Positions 38,957-47,999 of a DNA stretch of 64,000 nucleotides are shown here, in pieces; positions within the stretch are counted from its first letter, which is position 1, and each line of letters starts with the position of its first letter. Source of the stretch: Thalassotalea profundi (lineage in GTDB: Bacteria > Pseudomonadota > Gammaproteobacteria > Enterobacterales > Alteromonadaceae); contig NZ_BNAH01000014.1 of NCBI RefSeq assembly GCF_014653195.1, positions 41,370 to 105,369 on the forward strand, in the 5' to 3' direction. The notes beneath the pieces are model-generated. The model made no database searches. It was given only the letters and a program-made list of their open reading frames with translations, and had not been told where the DNA came from. Made by a program: the position numbers and the translations under genes.

Positions 38957-39442
38957 ATGATGAATAACAATACTCCTCGCACTTTAGACCGAATTGATCT
39001 TTCTATCTTAGATGTACTTCAGAAAAATGGTCGAATTTCAAATGCCAATCTTGCTGAGAAAGTTAATTTGAGCGCTAGTCCTTGTTTAGAAAGAGTACGT
39101 CGGTTAGAAAAAGAGGGCTTTATAGAAAGTTACGGCGCATTACTCAATGCCACTAAATTGAAATTTGGGATGTCCGCTTTTATTCAAGTGACGTTAGATA
39201 GAAATAATGGCAGCATGTTTAATGAATTTCGAGAGCAAGTCGTTAAAATTAGGGAAGTTGCTGAATGTCATATGGTTGCTGGTGGTTTTGATTATTTATT
39301 GCAATTAAGGTTTGAAAATATTGATGCATATAGAGGATTGCTTGGAAAGATTGTTGAGCTCCCCGGTGTATCGCAAACTCACAGCTATATAGTATTAGAG
39401 CATGTTAAGCGAGATTCTGGTGTGCCTATTATGATAAAGTAA
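38957..39442 (+). CDS. Lrp/AsnC-family transcriptional regulator
   Basis: Regulator of 161 aa from the ATG at 38957 (MMNNNTPRTLDRIDLSIL); the frame extends to a TTG at 38885, but those 24 residues do not match the family. N-terminal helix-turn-helix (DVLQKNGRISNANLAEKVNLS) and C-terminal RAM/AsnC ligand domain (about 75-150) are complete. Such proteins sense amino acids and regulate nearby metabolism or global genes. The target is unclear: the next gene downstream is an M28 peptidase, 79 bp away. Confidence 0.9.
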   Translation: MMNNNTPRTLDRIDLSILDVLQKNGRISNANLAEKVNLSASPCLERVRRLEKEGFIESYGALLNATKLKFGMSAFIQVTLDRNNGSMFNEFREQVVKIREVAECHMVAGGFDYLLQLRFENIDAYRGLLGKIVELPGVSQTHSYIVLEHVKRDSGVPIMIK

Positions 39443-39521
39443 TTGGCACAAACGTCTGGTCAGTAGCACTTCTAAGTCAGCTTTAACTAATTAAATTAAG
39501 TAAAATTAAAAAGAGAGAAAA

Positions 39522-41171
39522 ATGAATTATAAAAAACTCACTTGTGCAAGTCTGTTACTTGCATTATTGATGGGGTGTGGTCAAAAAGAGGTAGAACAAT
39601 CTCATGATGTGACAAACACACCTAAAGCCGAAAATATAAAAGCACATTTAGAATTTTTAGCAGATGACACGCTAAAGGGAAGAGACACTGGAAGTGATGG
39701 TTATCAAATTGCAGCTAACTATGTAAAATCTAATTTTAAGCAGTTAGGGCTAACTCCGATGGGCGAAGCTCAAGGCTTTGAGCAAGAAGTTACCTTTCGT
39801 AAAACATCGTTAGAAAAAAACAGCGCAGCATTAACTATTATTAATGAATCCGGGGTTGTAGAGCTCAAAGAAATAGAACACTTTATTACATCTGGCTCTA
39901 CTTTAGATAATAGCGCTTCAGTTGAAGCTGAGACTGTTTTTGTTGGCTATGGTGTGATTGCCCCTGAGTTTGGGTATGACGATTATAAAGATATTGATGT
40001 TGAAGGGAAAATCGTTGTTGCTCTGACGGGGCGCCCAGATGATTTACCCTCTGAAGAAGGAGCTCATTTAGGGTCAAATGGAGAAAAAATGCGTCATGCT
40101 GCTGAGCGTGGTGCTGTGGGATATATTACTATTCACACACCTAAACGTGACCAAGTAAGAACATTTGAAAAGACGGCTCAATACGCGAGTGCTCCACGAT
40201 ATTCATGGTTAGATAAAGACGGTAAACCTTTTGGTAGTCAACCATCAATAAAGGGCAGTGCGTATATTAACAATAATCATGCACAAGCCTTATTTTTCGG
40301 GGCTAAACGCAGTTTAGAAGAGCTTTTTTTAGATGACACTAATAATAAACCCATTACTGGTTTCATGCTCCATTCAAAAGTGAAACTAAAAACAAGATCA
40401 CATCATGAAGAAATTACAAGCCCGAATATTATCGCTATGATCGAAGGCAGTGATGAGAAGTTAAAGAATGAATATGTGGTTTTTACAGGACATTTAGATC
40501 ACATTGGTGTGGATGAACATGGTGATCATGAAGATAAAATTAATAATGGTGCTTTAGATAATGCATCCGGTGTTTCAATATTAATTGAAACAGCACGTTT
40601 GTTGTCAAGCATGGCAAAACCGCCAAAGCGTTCTATTTTATTTGTTGTGGTTACAGGGGAAGAAAAAGGCTTATTAGGTTCAAGTTATTTCGCTAATAAC
40701 CCAACGGTTCCATTAACAAGCATGGTAGCTAACGTTAACTTAGATATGCCATTAGTATTATATCCATTTGCTGATGTAGTCGCGTTTGGCTCTACCCACT
40801 CAAGTTTAGGTGAAGTTGTTGAAACAGCAGCAAATAAAATCAATATTAGTTTGAGTCCGGACCCTATGCCAGAACAAGCAATATTTACGCGAAGTGATCA
40901 TTATAGCTTTGTAAAACAAGGTATTCCGTCTGTTTTTATGATGACAGGTTTTAAGTCAACCGATGAAGGTATTAATGGTGGTGAGGTATTTGGTGACTTT
41001 TTGAAAAATCATTATCACCAACATAGTGATCAATTAGATCTACCGATTAACTATGAAGCTGCAGCAAAATTTGCGTTAGTTAATATGATGATCGGGTTAG
41101 AAATAGCAAATCAAGAAAAACGTCCTACATGGAATGAAGGTGACTTTTTCGGTAAAACATTTGCCATGTAA
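39522..41171 (+). CDS. M28-family metallopeptidase lipoprotein
   Basis: Exported aminopeptidase of 549 aa with lipobox (LLMGC, Cys at about residue 19). A PA (protease-associated) domain lies at about 110-260. The co-catalytic zinc site is visible: His and Asp in FTGHLDHIG, Asp in NNGALDNASG, the Glu pair in VTGEEKGLLG, Asp in NLDMP, and the final His in SDHYSF. It probably trims peptides in the periplasm or at the outer membrane. RBS AGAGAGAAAA precedes the ATG. It follows the Lrp-type gene on the same strand, which could be amino-acid linked. Confidence 0.92.
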   Translation: MNYKKLTCASLLLALLMGCGQKEVEQSHDVTNTPKAENIKAHLEFLADDTLKGRDTGSDGYQIAANYVKSNFKQLGLTPMGEAQGFEQEVTFRKTSLEKNSAALTIINESGVVELKEIEHFITSGSTLDNSASVEAETVFVGYGVIAPEFGYDDYKDIDVEGKIVVALTGRPDDLPSEEGAHLGSNGEKMRHAAERGAVGYITIHTPKRDQVRTFEKTAQYASAPRYSWLDKDGKPFGSQPSIKGSAYINNNHAQALFFGAKRSLEELFLDDTNNKPITGFMLHSKVKLKTRSHHEEITSPNIIAMIEGSDEKLKNEYVVFTGHLDHIGVDEHGDHEDKINNGALDNASGVSILIETARLLSSMAKPPKRSILFVVVTGEEKGLLGSSYFANNPTVPLTSMVANVNLDMPLVLYPFADVVAFGSTHSSLGEVVETAANKINISLSPDPMPEQAIFTRSDHYSFVKQGIPSVFMMTGFKSTDEGINGGEVFGDFLKNHYHQHSDQLDLPINYEAAAKFALVNMMIGLEIANQEKRPTWNEGDFFGKTFAM

Positions 41172-41190
41172 ATGGGCTTTTTCAAAATGT

Positions 41191-41220
41191 AAGCGCAACA
41201 ACAAAATCGTTGCGCTTTTT
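41191..41220 (+). terminator. Rho-independent terminator after the M28 peptidase
   Basis: AAGCGCAAC and GTTGCGCTT form a nine-pair stem with a 9-base loop, followed by TTT-GTTT. It lies 20 bases after the peptidase stop. Confidence 0.85.
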
Positions 41221-41279
41221 GTTTAATCAAACTTAGCAACAGGTTACACTGAAACGATGTTGTTTATCGGAATATCTCT

Positions 41280-42125
41280 ATGAATGCTCATGATTATGCC
41301 ATTACTGCAAATGGTTCTTTTGCTTTGCCAGATGCCTGTTTTAAAGTGAAGTCATTAATGGAACAAGAAGATTCTACCATTGAAGATTTTGCAAATGTTA
41401 TTAGTATCGACCCATCAATGACATCTCGCTTACTACAAATAGCAAACAGTGCTGTTTATAGTTTTCCAGGTGAAATTAGTACGATATCACGTGCTATCAC
41501 CATTATAGGCACTCAAGCTATTTATAATATGATGCTAGTCGATGTTGCCGCTACTGCGTTTAAGCACTTTTCGAATCAAGCTATTGATCTTAAGCGTTTC
41601 TGGCGAATGAGTGTATTCTGTGGATTGGCAACAAAAAATCTTGCGATTAAAGCGGGAATTCGCGATATTGAACGACTTTTTGTTGCTGGATTATTACAAA
41701 ATTTTGGTGAGTTGATCGTAGCTAAAGTTACACCCGACTTAGCAACACAATGTGAACACTATAACGCAGATGTCATGCCATGGTCTTTGCAACAACAAGT
41801 CTTAAATTTTACTTATACTGATATATCAGCAGAACTATTAAAAATTTGGCAAATACCTGAAAAAATTATTTTGCCAATTAAGCATTTCAATCAAGCTCAA
41901 AATATTCAAATTAATAAAGACGTTAAAGTGTTATACCTAGCATCAAGACTTGCTTTAGTTGATAGTGATCCTGAAGTTTTTTCCTATGACGACACCATAG
42001 ATCAATCGATGTGCGAAAGTTTAAATATTACTGCTGAAGATCTTGAAGCTGCGGCAGAATTTGCTGGTAAAGAAGCTGAAAGCATTTTAACCATTATGGA
42101 TGCCAAGTTTTTTACCGCTAATTAA
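41280..42125 (+). CDS. HDOD-domain signalling protein (copy 1)
   Basis: Cytoplasmic protein of 281 aa formed almost entirely by an HDOD domain, a catalytically inactive relative of HD phosphohydrolases. The family pattern IDPSMTSRLLQIANSAVYSFPGEISTISRAITIIG is present in full. A FTYTDISAELLKIWQIP stretch is near-identical to the paralogue at 48977. HDOD proteins act in signalling and motility or biofilm control. It starts with a terminator upstream and stands alone. Confidence 0.9.
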   Translation: MNAHDYAITANGSFALPDACFKVKSLMEQEDSTIEDFANVISIDPSMTSRLLQIANSAVYSFPGEISTISRAITIIGTQAIYNMMLVDVAATAFKHFSNQAIDLKRFWRMSVFCGLATKNLAIKAGIRDIERLFVAGLLQNFGELIVAKVTPDLATQCEHYNADVMPWSLQQQVLNFTYTDISAELLKIWQIPEKIILPIKHFNQAQNIQINKDVKVLYLASRLALVDSDPEVFSYDDTIDQSMCESLNITAEDLEAAAEFAGKEAESILTIMDAKFFTAN

Positions 42126-42330
42126 AGCGTCATAAACTTTAATAAAAGCGCAAAATATTATATACAGTTCTTTATTACTTAACGTAAAGGTAAAGCAAGA
42201 CATTTTCAAAGAAGCTTGATAGCATCTGAAAACAAAAATATTAGATAGGCAAAAATGAAGTAAGTCGATATTTACTTATTTATAATTAACAATTAATTGC
42301 CCTACAAAATTATTATAATCAAGGACATTT

Positions 42331-43755
42331 ATGACAGCAGCAAGAGAACATTTTAGTTCCCGTATTGGGTTTATATTAGCCGCCGCAGGCTCTGCAGTAG
42401 GCATTGGTAATTTAGTGGGTTTTCCAGTTAATGCTGCGAAAAATGGTGGTGGTGCATTTTTATTAATGTACGCACTCTTTGTTTTCTTTATTTGTTTACC
42501 TGTGATGATTGCTGAAATGGCCGTTGGTCGCAAAACACAAAAAGAACCCGTAGGCGCATATAAGACTTTATCTAATGGTAGTAAGATCTGGAGTCTCGCA
42601 GGGTTTTTAGGTGTATTAACGCCTTTTATGATCGCGGTGTTTTATATGGTGATCACCGTTTGGATATTTGGTTATATTGCAATAATACTTTCTGGAAATT
42701 TAGATTATTTAGCTACAGGGGCTGCTTTTGGTGAGTTTATTAATAGCCCTTATATTTTCGGTGTTATGATAATCGTTGCCGCTATTATTAATTTTATTTT
42801 AGTGGCAGGCGTTAAAGATGGCATTGAAAAAGCGGCTAAAATACTAATGCCAACACTATTTTTCATGCTAATTTTGATGGTGTGTTTTGTGCTAACGCTT
42901 GATAATGCAATGTCAGGTATAAAGTTTTTTATTATTCCTGATATTGATAAATTAACACCTTCTGTAATCAATGGAGCGCTTTCTCAAGCTTTCTTTTCTT
43001 TGTCGTTAGGTATGGGGATTTTAATTACTTATGGATCTTACATTAATCGTCAAACAGATATTGTTGGCTCCGCAAAGTTAGTTGCTTTAACCGATACTGC
43101 AGTTGCTTTTATTGCTGGACTGATGATATTGCCAGCAGTATTTTCATTTAATCCTGATGTAAACCCTCAAGAACTGAGCGATAGCTCTGTATCACTTATT
43201 TTCACATTTTTACCGAAAATATTTTTAGCATTACAGACGAGTATTGGATATTTTGCTGCTAGTGCTGTTGCGGTGTTTTTCTTTATTTTGGTTTTCTTTG
43301 CGGCAATAACATCTTTAGTTTCGATTATTGAGGTGCCTGTATCTTATTTAGTCACTGAAAAAGCTAAGAGTCGTAAGAAAGCCTTATTAACGTTATTAAT
43401 GACTGCAGGCGTATTGACTGTATTTGCTACTGTTTCATTCGGCATGGTGGCGTTTTTTACTGAGTTTGTGACTTATGCAGGTCAGCCTAAGTCATTTTTT
43501 GATGTAGTTTATGATATTTTTTACGATACCATTTTACCACTTAATGGTTTTCTGCTGTGTATTTTTGTCAGCTACCGTTGGAAGAAAAATCAACTGACTA
43601 AAGAATTGTCTATTGGTAATGAAAGCTATGCTAATTCATGGGTTGAGAAGTATATTAATTTCTCACTAGGTACCTTTATCCCAGTGATTGTGCTTTTCAT
43701 CTTTATTAATACGGTGATGCAAAAGTTCTTTGCTGTGAGTTTATTTGGTTTTTAG
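42331..43755 (+). CDS. Sodium:neurotransmitter symporter family transporter
   Basis: Inner-membrane NSS-family (LeuT-like) transporter of 474 aa with about 11-12 membrane helices. The N-terminal helix 1 motif FILAAAGSAVGIGNLVGFP is the sodium/substrate-binding unwound segment of the family; the following AKNGGGAFLLMY is also diagnostic. It would bring in an amino acid or amine with sodium, fitting a marine bacterium. The substrate cannot be read from sequence. It is monocistronic, closed by a hairpin. Confidence 0.92.
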   Translation: MTAAREHFSSRIGFILAAAGSAVGIGNLVGFPVNAAKNGGGAFLLMYALFVFFICLPVMIAEMAVGRKTQKEPVGAYKTLSNGSKIWSLAGFLGVLTPFMIAVFYMVITVWIFGYIAIILSGNLDYLATGAAFGEFINSPYIFGVMIIVAAIINFILVAGVKDGIEKAAKILMPTLFFMLILMVCFVLTLDNAMSGIKFFIIPDIDKLTPSVINGALSQAFFSLSLGMGILITYGSYINRQTDIVGSAKLVALTDTAVAFIAGLMILPAVFSFNPDVNPQELSDSSVSLIFTFLPKIFLALQTSIGYFAASAVAVFFFILVFFAAITSLVSIIEVPVSYLVTEKAKSRKKALLTLLMTAGVLTVFATVSFGMVAFFTEFVTYAGQPKSFFDVVYDIFYDTILPLNGFLLCIFVSYRWKKNQLTKELSIGNESYANSWVEKYINFSLGTFIPVIVLFIFINTVMQKFFAVSLFGF

Positions 43756-43791
43756 ATAAATCAGTAAATACATTTAATTTTAGTTATTTTT

Positions 43792-43821
43792 AAGGCCGTA
43801 TAATTGTTATTATGCGGCCTT
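43792..43821 (+). terminator. Hairpin after the NSS transporter
   Basis: AAGGCCGTATAAT and ATTATGCGGCCTT form a 13-base stem with one mismatch-like T-G and a short loop. The following DNA (ACTGTTTTG) has only a weak T run. It overlaps the promoter region of the methyltransferase gene at 43844. Confidence 0.65.
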
Positions 43822-43843
43822 ACTGTTTTGAACGACTTGCCTT

Positions 43844-44767
43844 ATGATCGAATATATTCAATTTCCAGAAAACTTAACCTCTCTAGGTAATAGCGGGTTC
43901 TCTGAACCAGATAGTCAGCGACTTTTTCACGGGCGTGGACACGCTTATGACGGACTTTCCCATGTTAATGTGGACTGGTTCTCACCAATTATATTTATCA
44001 CGTTATATCAGGCGGTAGATCCCTCGTGGCTCAATCAACAGGTTGAGTTATTACGAGAAAATATTCATGAATGTAAATCAATACAAGTACAGCATCGATA
44101 TATTAAATTTTCACCAATAGAGGTACTTTGGGGGGATGATCTACAGCAAGCGGTAGCTGTTGAAAATGACTTACGCTATCAATTAACATTAGGTAAGTCT
44201 CAAAATTTAGGCTTGTTTTTTGATATGGCTAATGGTCGAAAATGGGTAAAAGAAAATGCACATGGAAAGAATATTTTAAATTTATTTTCTTATACGTGCG
44301 CGTTCTCAGTAGCAGCATTATCAGGAGGAGCAACTCAGGTTGTAAATATTGATATGAGTAAATCTTCCTTATCAAAGGGGAGAGACAATCATAAGTTAAA
44401 TGAACAAGACTTAACCAAAGTAAAGTTTGAAGGTGTTGATATTTTTAAGTCGTATAGCCGTTTAAAAAAATATGGGCCCTATCAAATGTTAATATGCGAT
44501 CCGCCCTCATTTCAAAAGGGCAGTGTCAATATTGAACGTGATTATAAAAAAATTATCAAACGTCTACCTGAATTAATGAGTGATAATGCTGATGTATTGT
44601 TATGTTTAAATTCGCCGGATTTAGATGAGCAATTTCTTCTTGATGAAGTCGCTAGAGAGTGCCCTGAGTGTCAGTTTCAGTATAAAGTAGAAAATCCTAA
44701 AGTATTTAAGGAGGCTGAGCAAGGTAAAGGACTTAAAGTTTTATACTTTAAGTACAAACCAAGTTAA
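43844..44767 (+). CDS. SAM-dependent methyltransferase (RlmI/RlmK-like)
   Basis: Class I methyltransferase of 307 aa. The SAM-binding region is KNILNLFSYTCAFSVAALSGGA (split: motif I NLFSYTCAF) followed by VNIDMSK, and the catalytic-type motif is CDPPSFQKG, as in the RlmI/RlmK family of 23S rRNA methyltransferases. It lacks the N-terminal PUA domain of RlmI and the THUMP domain of RlmL, so it is a stand-alone catalytic domain. The target base is unknown. It is convergent with the LysE-type gene. Confidence 0.82.
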   Translation: MIEYIQFPENLTSLGNSGFSEPDSQRLFHGRGHAYDGLSHVNVDWFSPIIFITLYQAVDPSWLNQQVELLRENIHECKSIQVQHRYIKFSPIEVLWGDDLQQAVAVENDLRYQLTLGKSQNLGLFFDMANGRKWVKENAHGKNILNLFSYTCAFSVAALSGGATQVVNIDMSKSSLSKGRDNHKLNEQDLTKVKFEGVDIFKSYSRLKKYGPYQMLICDPPSFQKGSVNIERDYKKIIKRLPELMSDNADVLLCLNSPDLDEQFLLDEVARECPECQFQYKVENPKVFKEAEQGKGLKVLYFKYKPS

Positions 44768-44793
44768 TTATTCTGCTTAACTTTATTTCATCC

Positions 44794-45411
44794 TTAGTTA
44801 ATAACTACACGCGCTGCAAGTAAAATTAAAAAGCAGCCAGTAATTTTATCAATTATATGGCTGTTGTTTTTTAATTTTTCTAATACGGGGCCGCGTGATA
44901 AGGCATAGGCAACAATGATGTACCAAAGTGCATCAATAAAACCTACAGTAGATGTCATAATCGCTTTTTGCTGCCAAGCAGCATTTTCGTCTACAAACTG
45001 GCTAAAAAGTGCGAGAAAGAAAATAGCTAATTTAGGGTTTAAAAAGGCAATTAAAAAACCATCTCTCCATCCGTTAACTGTTATGTTTGCTCTATGTTGA
45101 GAGTTGCTGTTTAAATCAACTGATTGTTTTTTGCTCATTAAGGCTTTTACACCTAAGTAAAGAAGAAAAGCGGCCCCAGCATATTGTATTACAGAATATA
45201 AAGTGGGAGATTTGACGATGATAATACCAATACCTGTTGCAGTTATTGCGGCATAAAGCGCTACACCAAAACCATGACTTAATGCGGTAGCATAGCCTTG
45301 CTGAGAGCCGCCATTTAAAGTATTTCTAATAACAAGTGCTAAACTAGGGCCTGGTGAAAGTGCGCCTAAGATACAGATAGTTACAAGAGACAACCATAAA
45401 TGTAGTTCCAT
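44794..45411 (-). CDS. LysE/RhtB-family exporter
   Basis: Inner-membrane amino-acid exporter of 205 aa from the ATG at 45411 (MELHLWLSLVTICILGALSPGPSLALVIRN), preceded by AGGAATATT. The Gly-Ala-x-SPGP motif in helix 1 and the FLNPKLAIFFLALFSQF segment are characteristic. About six membrane helices. The frame extends 25 codons upstream into the ligase gene; that extension is soluble in character and not used. It lies 16 bases after the DNA ligase gene on the same strand, so cotranscription is likely though functionally puzzling. Confidence 0.9.
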   Translation of the reverse strand: MELHLWLSLVTICILGALSPGPSLALVIRNTLNGGSQQGYATALSHGFGVALYAAITATGIGIIIVKSPTLYSVIQYAGAAFLLYLGVKALMSKKQSVDLNSNSQHRANITVNGWRDGFLIAFLNPKLAIFFLALFSQFVDENAAWQQKAIMTSTVGFIDALWYIIVAYALSRGPVLEKLKNNSHIIDKITGCFLILLAARVVIN

Positions 45412-45427
45412 TAATATTCCTATACTT

Positions 45428-46261
45428 CTATTGTTTGATACGTAAAAAACTAGCGAATCTTGGCACACCACGATCAGTTTTACCAATATATTTGTAAGTT
45501 ATTTCACTGCCTATAGCTGGTGGTTGTTGACGTTCTTTGTCAGAAAACCCTGTACCGATCTTAAACTCAAACCCTTGTTTATTTCTTACGAGTAAAGAGC
45601 CTAACATATCTTTGTATTTTCCCTTTCCAGGAATATGTTTTAATACAATAGCTTCTTCATCTTGATAGGGCTTTAACTTTAGTAATGCTTTATTTCTTCC
45701 TATTTTATAAATTGCTTGTTTATGATGAAGCATTAACCCCTCACCACCTAAGGAAACAACTTGATTAAGTTTATTATATAGTTGTGTTTCATTGGTTAAG
45801 CTAAATTGTTCTACCATGCTAATTGTAGTGCTTTGAGATTGCTCAATTATATTCTGGATTTTGTTAATTCGTTGAGTAAAGTTAATTTTACTTGTTGGCA
45901 GATCAAATACCTTAAATGTAATTGCTTTCCAACACTCTGGTTCAGGGACTTTTTTACGAGTACAAGAAACAATCCGTTGAAACTCACCTCTGTTGCTCCA
46001 AAGCTCTCCATCTAAGGGGGTTTTAGGCCAATTATCAGTATATCCTTGTGGGGTGTAAATAGGATTTCCTTGTCTAGTAAGGAGTTTTTTTCCGGTCCAA
46101 TAACCGCGAATACCGTCAAGTTTTTCACTGATCCAATAATCGTTAATGTTTAAACTATTATGATAGTTAATCCCGTGTTGTATTGGTAAATTCTCGGCAA
46201 AAGCAGAGAAAGAATATAGCAGGATGAATAAGATCGAGGCGAAACCATAGAGTACTTTCAT
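45428..46261 (-). CDS. ligE: Periplasmic ATP-dependent DNA ligase (LigE type)
   Basis: Minimal ATP-dependent DNA ligase of 277 aa from the ATG at 46261; AAGGA sits 7 bases before it, favouring it over the codon 18 bases further out. A signal peptide (1-22, ends FSAFAEN) precedes the adenylation domain: catalytic Lys47 in SEKLDGIRGYW, LLTRQG, PLDGELW, and motif IV/V LMLHHKQAIY and ALLKLKPYQDEEA. An OB-fold follows (EITYKYIG, RFASFLRIK). LigE enzymes are exported and act on extracellular or periplasmic DNA, linked with competence and biofilm in Neisseria. Export is inferred from the signal. Confidence 0.88.
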   Translation of the reverse strand: MKVLYGFASILFILLYSFSAFAENLPIQHGINYHNSLNINDYWISEKLDGIRGYWTGKKLLTRQGNPIYTPQGYTDNWPKTPLDGELWSNRGEFQRIVSCTRKKVPEPECWKAITFKVFDLPTSKINFTQRINKIQNIIEQSQSTTISMVEQFSLTNETQLYNKLNQVVSLGGEGLMLHHKQAIYKIGRNKALLKLKPYQDEEAIVLKHIPGKGKYKDMLGSLLVRNKQGFEFKIGTGFSDKERQQPPAIGSEITYKYIGKTDRGVPRFASFLRIKQ

Positions 46262-46494
46262 GTGAACGTCCTTGTTCAATTTATTTGATAAATGTTAGGA
46301 GAGTTAAATATCAATAGAAGTATAGACTCAAGCTTGGGGTTTGCATGATTATTTCACTAGATTTTAGTGATAATGCTTATTAAATCACTAAAAACTCAGG
46401 TGCATAATTTAAACGGGTTGTAACAGTCTGAAATTAATAGGTAATATTTTTGGCGTTAAATTTGCTTTTTTTAAATAATTAATAAGGAGCATGT

Positions 46495-46737
46495 ATGAAT
46501 AATGTTAAGCGATTGGTGATAACTGTATTAGGTGGAATTTTAGTTTTAATGGGCGTTGTTTTTATATTACTTCCTGGCCCTGCGATTATATTTTTGCCAT
46601 TAGGATTAGCGCTATTAAGTTTGGAATTTAACTGGGCAAAACGCTGGTTAAAGTCTTGCCAGCGTTGGATGCGAAAAAGTGCAGTGCAAATGGATAAATT
46701 TATAGCGAAGCGTCGTTATAGTACGCGGAACAATTAG
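46495..46737 (+). CDS. PGPGW-type small membrane protein
   Basis: Membrane protein of 80 aa: one or two hydrophobic helices (about residues 6-42) around the LLPGPAIIFLPLGLALLSLEF motif split by the family's Pro-Gly-Pro, then a basic, amphipathic tail (KRWLKSCQRWMRK). This matches the putative transmembrane PGPGW family, of unknown function. A good ribosome site (AAGGAGCATGT) precedes the ATG. It lies alone between divergent LigE and convergent DUF3581 genes. Confidence 0.8.
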   Translation: MNNVKRLVITVLGGILVLMGVVFILLPGPAIIFLPLGLALLSLEFNWAKRWLKSCQRWMRKSAVQMDKFIAKRRYSTRNN

Positions 46738-46781
46738 TTAGCCAGCCAGTTATGAAGCTTCGCGAATATGAGAAGTCTTTT

Positions 46782-47489
46782 TTATGACAAAAAGGCGGCT
46801 TTTTTATTGTTATACATTGTAATTATCTCATTAATAACATCTTGCTCGTAGGGGCGTAGTCCACTTAACAGCATGTGCTTTTTACCATGTCCAATAATTT
46901 TTTTATCAGCGACTAAATTGAATACAAGATCAGCAACACCACGTTTACCATCAATTGAAAGGGTGGTTTTTGCGAGTTCTAACTTTACAGACGTAAACGT
47001 TAAGTTATCTAAGTGTATCGACATACTTTCATACATAACCATAGGTCTTGTTGGATTAATCATCATTTGTTCTTTTGCCATCAAATCTACCAAAATATGT
47101 GGGAATGTATGGCCTGAAAACTCTACATATGCTTGCGTGAGGGATCTAATTGTCGCTGTATTCTCTGTATTGTCTCCACTGACTGACACCGATAAATACT
47201 CTTTACCATTATCATCAGTAATAAGTGCACTTTCATTAATCTTGTTAGGAAAATTTAATGCTATGCCATCATTGACCATACCTGAAAAGGTAAACGTCAT
47301 ATTTTGTGATAAACCTGATTTTTCTAATATAATTGCGAAAAGCAAATCACCGGGTACGCAGAATCTTTTTGCATCTATGTCATGCAGTGGGTTGAAGTCA
47401 TCAGCAATATTTTTTGCAAAATCACTTGCTTGCTGACGAGTAAAACTGATTTTTTCATTGTCGTTTTGACAATACTTTTCAAGAAACAT
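46782..47489 (-). CDS. DUF3581 protein, hot-dog-like
   Basis: Cytoplasmic protein of 235 aa from the ATG at 47489 (MFLEKYCQNDNEKISFTRQQASDFAKNIADDFNPLHD). The DDFNPLHD segment with later VPGDLLFAIIL resembles the MaoC/hot-dog hydratase pattern, and the whole matches DUF3581, found in Shewanella and Vibrio relatives. Function is unknown. A 13-codon upstream extension to 47528 is rich in Arg/Cys and unlikely. The gene is near the PGPGW gene but on the opposite strand. Confidence 0.72.
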   Translation of the reverse strand: MFLEKYCQNDNEKISFTRQQASDFAKNIADDFNPLHDIDAKRFCVPGDLLFAIILEKSGLSQNMTFTFSGMVNDGIALNFPNKINESALITDDNGKEYLSVSVSGDNTENTATIRSLTQAYVEFSGHTFPHILVDLMAKEQMMINPTRPMVMYESMSIHLDNLTFTSVKLELAKTTLSIDGKRGVADLVFNLVADKKIIGHGKKHMLLSGLRPYEQDVINEIITMYNNKKAAFLS

Positions 47490-47635
47490 AGTGACTACTC
47501 TACATATACGGGCTAAAAACCGTCGCATTCTACCAGTACTAGTAAGAAAAAGTCGAAATAATAATGCTAAAATTAACTAAGCAGACCAGTAAAAATAAGG
47601 GCTTTGAGCGAACAGGTGTATCTTTTATCGATTTT

Positions 47636-47893
47636 TTATTGGCGAATCAATTGTTCTTTTTGTTTTTTTGTTAATTGTTTGAGTTCGTATTCTCTTTTGC
47701 TTGCCGTACTTCTATCTGGGTGTTCTTCACTATAAACAAGACTGACAGGTCGTCTAACACGTGTATACTTTGCTCCTAATTTATTGCAGTGGTTGTGCTC
47801 TTTTATACGGCGAACAATATTTGTAGTTATACCTGCATAGATACTGTTATCACTACAACGTAATAAATAGACATACCAAGAGTTAGAAAGCAT
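47636..47893 (-). CDS. GIY-YIG domain protein (YhbQ-like)
   Basis: Small nuclease-fold protein of 85 aa from the ATG at 47893 (MLSNSWYVYLLRCSDNSIYAGITTNIVRRIKEH). The GIY-YIG signature is present as YVYLL and YAGIT, with the Arg in RRIKEHN and the Glu in SEEHPDRSTASKREYELKQL, so it is probably competent for metal-dependent nuclease chemistry. This is the UPF0213/YhbQ type; in vivo role unknown. It diverges from the DUF2797 gene whose start is 107 bases away. Confidence 0.88.
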   Translation of the reverse strand: MLSNSWYVYLLRCSDNSIYAGITTNIVRRIKEHNHCNKLGAKYTRVRRPVSLVYSEEHPDRSTASKREYELKQLTKKQKEQLIRQ

Positions 47894-47999
47894 TAAAGAC
47901 CTATTTAAAATTATATTAGATAAACACAAGCTAGTTTATTGTGCCACTTTTCAGTACTATGGCGCCAGATTTTCATTATACATGAACGAGAGTTAGATT

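Noticed and set aside
46873..47436. Plus-strand reading frame of 187 codons
   Set aside because: It is the antisense shadow of the DUF3581 gene, which has a family match; the plus frame has no recognisable domain.
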